The notes under the pieces are model-generated. The model saw only the letters and a program-made list of their open reading frames with translations. It made no database searches and was not told the origin of the DNA. A program made the translations under genes and the position numbers. This document shows, piece by piece, positions 60,812-64,000 of a DNA stretch of 64,000 nt (positions within the stretch are counted from its first letter, which is position 1; the number at the start of each line of letters is the position of its first letter). The DNA is from Paramecium pentaurelia (lineage: Eukaryota > Ciliophora > Oligohymenophorea > Peniculida > Parameciidae): the NCBI GenBank assembly GCA_905183005.1, contig CAJJDO010000002.1, forward strand, positions 596,656 to 660,655. Reading direction: 5' to 3'.

Positions 60812-61515
60812 TCAATACTGTCGGCTTGATTTCATGATTCTACTCAGTGATTATTGCAATGAAGACAATTCATGAGAATGACTATAAATATCATATAATA
60901 TTTCTTACCCTGCAGTAAAGGTTCCAATTTGAGAGGGTGGAATGGAATTCAATTTGGCTGTCAAAAGTCTCATATCACTTTAATTTCCACCAACACCTAA
61001 TCTACTTAAATTGCTGCCCAAGAAAATAGCTGATTTTGTTGTCTGATGATGAGGTTAATGACTTAAATAAGTTAATTCATTATTGAGACGTGTAAATTTG
61101 GTATTTTATATTTGGAGTTCTAGTCCTAACTTTGAATCCCAATTTTTAAATCTATCCAATCTTACCTTTGCTCTTTATGGTGACTCATTATAATTTCTAC
61201 TAGATCTCAGAGGTGATGTACTTTTATGAATACTACTAAAAACTATATTAGTAGGTGTCAATGGACTAAAATATTTACTTAATAATCTTACTGATATTCT
61301 CCAACCACTATGCCTTGTAATCCTTTGGTTTATTTTGGAGAAGAATCTCTAAATAATCTCATTCTAACTGGAGACATGTTTGTGGACTCTCTACTTTTTG
61401 AAACAAAGCTAGAATCACCTAGTTTGCTAATTGCAGTAGATAACAACCCAACTTAACTGGCCTTTGGTTTATATACTTTGCTAGAATCAACACTCACTAT
61501 AGAAGATGTTAACAT
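60812..61515 (-). CDS. Small Ser/Thr-rich protein, unknown
   Basis: Exons (minus strand) are 61515-61292, 61265-60909 and 60881-60812, giving 216 aa. It is Ser/Thr/Leu/Arg-rich with several SP/TP sites (MSPVRMR, SSPKQTK, SPLTPTN, TSPLRSS, NESPQRA), so it may be a phosphoprotein. A short charged helix (LDRFKNWDSKLGLELQIQ) sits in the middle. No family was recognised. Its stop is 38 nt upstream of the PB1 gene's start on the same strand. Confidence 0.77.
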
Positions 61516-62446
61516 AATTTTTATTTATGTTTAATAAAATTTATATTTCCCCCCTTTTAAAATAAATTTATGCTAATTATTATTTAGAATTCTTATGTAA
61601 ATTAAGAATTTTATCTTTTGAATTTATAATTCAATTAAATTAAACTCACATGTTATCTTTATTATTAAGTATACATAATCCGAAATAATTAATAAAAACT
61701 TATTTTTATTAAAGTTTCTTTATTAATAATACATTTAATGAATAATCTAAGAGATATTGTACAAAAGGTATCTTATTTATAATGAATGAAATAAACTAAT
61801 ATTCCTATTATTTGATAGATAACAAAATCTTGCCCATCTTTCTTACTATCATAAGCTGACCAATTTTTTCAATTTACTTGTAAAATATTTTAAAAAATTG
61901 GTTATTAATTATGATATTAGCAAATCTATATGTTAGTGTAATTAACCATAAAATCCTTAATCAAAAATTAAATGGCCTTAAATTGAAATTTATCTGGAAT
62001 TTTATAAAAATATTAATTTTTGAAAACAAAAAATAGGTAAATAAATATGATTATATTCTTATATTTAAATTCATGAGGTAACATTTTTCTGAATCTTCTT
62101 TTAAAATCATTATAAATCAAGTCTATATAATAAATTTAATTAAGTCATATTTACTATAATAAAACAATTATGTTCAATATCAAATTTTAAGATAATTTAA
62201 TCTAAGATTTCTTCTTATATTAATAGTATTCAGTATTAATAAAGGAGCCAAAAAAAAATATAATCTAGTAAGCTTAAGACATAAGTTTCGGTTTTAAGAT
62301 TTAAACATTATATATACTATTATAAATTATAAGAAAAAATGGATTTTGATTTGATAATCAGTTAGAAAGATCTTGAATTAGGAAAATTAGATTGAATTTA
62401 TATAAATGATTCATTTTTTAAATTGAATATATTTGTATTATGGAAA
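61516..62446 (+). other. Intergenic, no gene seen
   Basis: 931 nt between the start of the gene at 61515 and the 3' end of TMP-4. A/T-rich; no open frame of substance or RNA gene was seen. Confidence 0.55.
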
Positions 62447-63582
62447 TCATTTTCTTCCAAGACTGGTTTATGAGGCTAAGGATCTAACTTAGTCTTTGAA
62501 CAATTAGATGACAACATCGATAATGGCATTTTCCTCTATTGATTATTGTGATAAATGGTACCGGCTCTTCTTGCAGTTTCGGAGGCATAGAATTCTCTTT
62601 TCTCTTCTAAATCAGCAGTGGCTCCAGCAACAGCGTTTAAGGAATCCTTCCATAATTTGAGTGCTTTGGCTTATTAGGCAAGGACAGCTGGGAGTTGCTA
62701 TAAAGGAATTATAAAAATTGAAATACAGTTTCTAATTTTTCAACAAGACCAGTTCTTCTTTCATGTTCTGAATTCAACCAGGCAACTTCAGCATTGGTGT
62801 CTGAGACGTATTTAGCAAGAGCAAAGGCAGCATGAATTTCTTATTCTTATAAAGTGGCAAGAGTGGATTCTAATTCAGCTTATAAGTCATATAAGATTTA
62901 GAGGACTTATTCTCCGGTTGTGCCTTCTCTCTTGACTTCAGCAAGTGATTAGAATTTTTGGAGGGCATCTTATTAGAAAAGATGGCTATATGCTGATAAT
63001 TTATCGGCGATAGTTTAGGCTTTTTCAACGAGTTCAACTCCAGCATTGTTTGTGAGGAAACCAGCAACATCTTATTATAAGAGTTAGACAACTGCTACGG
63101 CATCAGCATGATCAGCAAGGGATTTGACAAAGAGTCCATTGGCCCAACATCTTTAGTCTTGGAGTTAAGCATTTCTTCTTTCGATTTCAGCAAGTCTGGC
63201 TTCAGCCCAGGCTAACCATTAATATCCATCCTTGATAAATTAATGAGTGTTCATACCCTGACTTAGGCTTCAACATCTGTTCTGACAACACCAAGTGATT
63301 CCCATTATTGTTTGTTGAGTGAGGCAACATTTGTCAAATCACCAATGACTTAGGAAAAGATTTCTAGAATGAATGAATGAATGATATACCTTCATCTGTA
63401 TTGTTCTTTCTGTCGGCAGCAGCTTACACATTAACATTTTCTGTCTTCAAATCTCTTAAGAGATTGTAAACTGATTCAACGGCATCATTTCCTCTTGTGC
63501 CTGCTTGGAGAAGCACGGCAAATTTGTTTGTGTCAAGTGCAAACACAGCTGCTACGAGGCAAATCACAACGAATGTTTTCAT
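62447..63582 (-). CDS. Trichocyst matrix protein precursor (TMP-4)
   Basis: Exons (minus strand) are 63582-63390, 63363-63257, 63230-62727, 62697-62562 and 62535-62447, giving 342 aa. The signal peptide is MKTFVVICLVAAVFA, followed by LDTNKFAVLLQAGTRGNDAV. The body is Ala/Glu/Leu/Gln helix (DADAVAVVQLLQQDVAGFL, EHERRTGLVEKLET) with strongly biased codons. The first intron contains an ATTC/GAAT tetranucleotide repeat. The last intron starts inside a GGTACC; removing it keeps a helix going (ARRAEENAIIDVVIQLFKDQ), and without it the frame drifts to a poor tail. Confidence 0.92.
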
Positions 63583-63601
63583 ATTTATTTTTAATAATAC
63601 C

Positions 63602-63610
63602 AAAAACGGA
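63602..63610 (-). promoter_or_regulatory. AAAAACGGA box upstream of TMP-4
   Basis: The plus-strand 9-mer AAAAACGGA (sense strand TCCGTTTTT), 19 nt before the TMP-4 ATG, exactly the spacing seen at TMP-3. Confidence 0.45.
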
Positions 63611-63704
63611 ATATAAAATCATCGTTTTAATGTTGATTATATATTATTATTAATAATATAATCTTGATGCATTCATAGGCTGTCTAGATATTAATTAAAT
63701 TTAT

Positions 63705-64000
63705 TCATATATCTTAATTTTCATTATAAGTATCCTCACAGATCAATTTGCACTAATTAAAATGAACTTCACAAATCCCTGTTCCGTTTTTACGACACTG
63801 TTCTAATATGATTCGACATTCATCAATACAAATTATTTTTGGACATTCATCTAAACATCCATGAACCACACTAAATATTAGGTTTTAATTACTTCTAACA
63901 ATTTTTATGGCAATATGATGGATTACCAATACTATCACATCCACTTGTGCAATCTAACCAATCCATAGTACAATCCCGTTTACATTCTTCATATGTAATT
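63705..64000 (-). CDS. Cys-rich protein, 5' end beyond the window
   Basis: The C-terminal 91 residues of a gene that begins outside the window. Exons (minus strand) are >64000-63893 and 63870-63705, joined across a 22-nt intron. Fourteen cysteines fall in 91 residues, mostly as C-x3-C pairs (CKRDC, CTSGC, CLDEC, CIDEC, CKLIC), the pattern of repeated extracellular disulfide modules. It is probably secreted or the ectodomain of a surface protein. The signal peptide cannot be seen. Confidence 0.75.

Noticed and set aside
1..64000. Reading the window with the standard code, where only short ORFs appear
   Set aside because: SBDS, AspRS, eL33, eS19, Rab, ABCG and others are full-length only when TAA and TAG code Gln and TGA alone stops.
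1..64000. tRNA, rRNA, CRISPR arrays, transposons or viral genes
   Set aside because: No cloverleaf with a T-arm GGTTCGA core, no spaced repeats, and no transposase, integrase or capsid motif was seen by eye.
63900..64000. Telomere at the window end
   Set aside because: No CCCCAA/CCCAAA-type repeat is present at either end; genes run off the right edge.

Overview
The window is a piece of ciliate macronuclear DNA, almost certainly from Paramecium. Three things show this. Every recognisable gene reads through only if TAA and TAG mean glutamine and TGA is the sole stop. The genes are broken by about 90 GT..AG introns of only 20-34 nt. Four genes encode trichocyst matrix proteins (TMPs), the crystalline cargo of Paramecium's exocytotic organelles. 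The DNA is very AT-rich. No telomeric repeat is seen at either end, so this is an internal chromosome segment. Because of the code, standard translation shows only fragments; the gene models here were assembled by hand, and every spliced CDS length was checked to be a multiple of three.

Layout. 0-13.7 kb: an SCP-type phosphatase, SBDS with a zinc-finger tail, a TPR protein, a giant TmcB-like membrane protein, a coiled-coil protein, mitochondrial bL27, the splicing factor SNW1/SKIP and a small unknown. 14-23.4 kb: a protein with a repeated acidic-[IV]-x-G motif, cytosolic aspartyl-tRNA synthetase, a Cys-rich membrane protein, a membrane-anchored pepsin-like protease, a RING/IBR-like zinc-binding membrane protein and small unknowns. 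23.9-35.3 kb: two long coiled-coil proteins converging on a tiny secreted Cys-rich protein and a Ser/Thr kinase, then SF-assemblin, a single-pass membrane protein and an ABCG half-transporter. 36.7-46.4 kb: TMP-1, a gamma-tubulin complex protein, a PX-WD40 protein, a second SCP-type phosphatase, a decayed ORF and a Rab GTPase. 46.5-64 kb: eL33, TMP-2, an epsin with poly-Gln, a MYND-containing ubiquitin protease, a CaaX-like protein, TMP-3, eS19, a PB1 protein, a small unknown, TMP-4 and a Cys-rich fragment.

Together these are mostly housekeeping genes (translation, ribosome maturation, splicing) mixed with genes of cortical cytoskeleton (SF-assemblin, gamma-tubulin complex), membrane traffic (Rab, PX-WD40, epsin) and regulated secretion (TMPs). 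They are not operons: each gene has its own flanks, often under 100 nt. Spacing is clearly wider around the TMP genes. Three of these carry the same AAAAACGGA box 20-27 nt from their start codon and the fourth has a related CGGA core, which is the most promising regulatory signal in the window.
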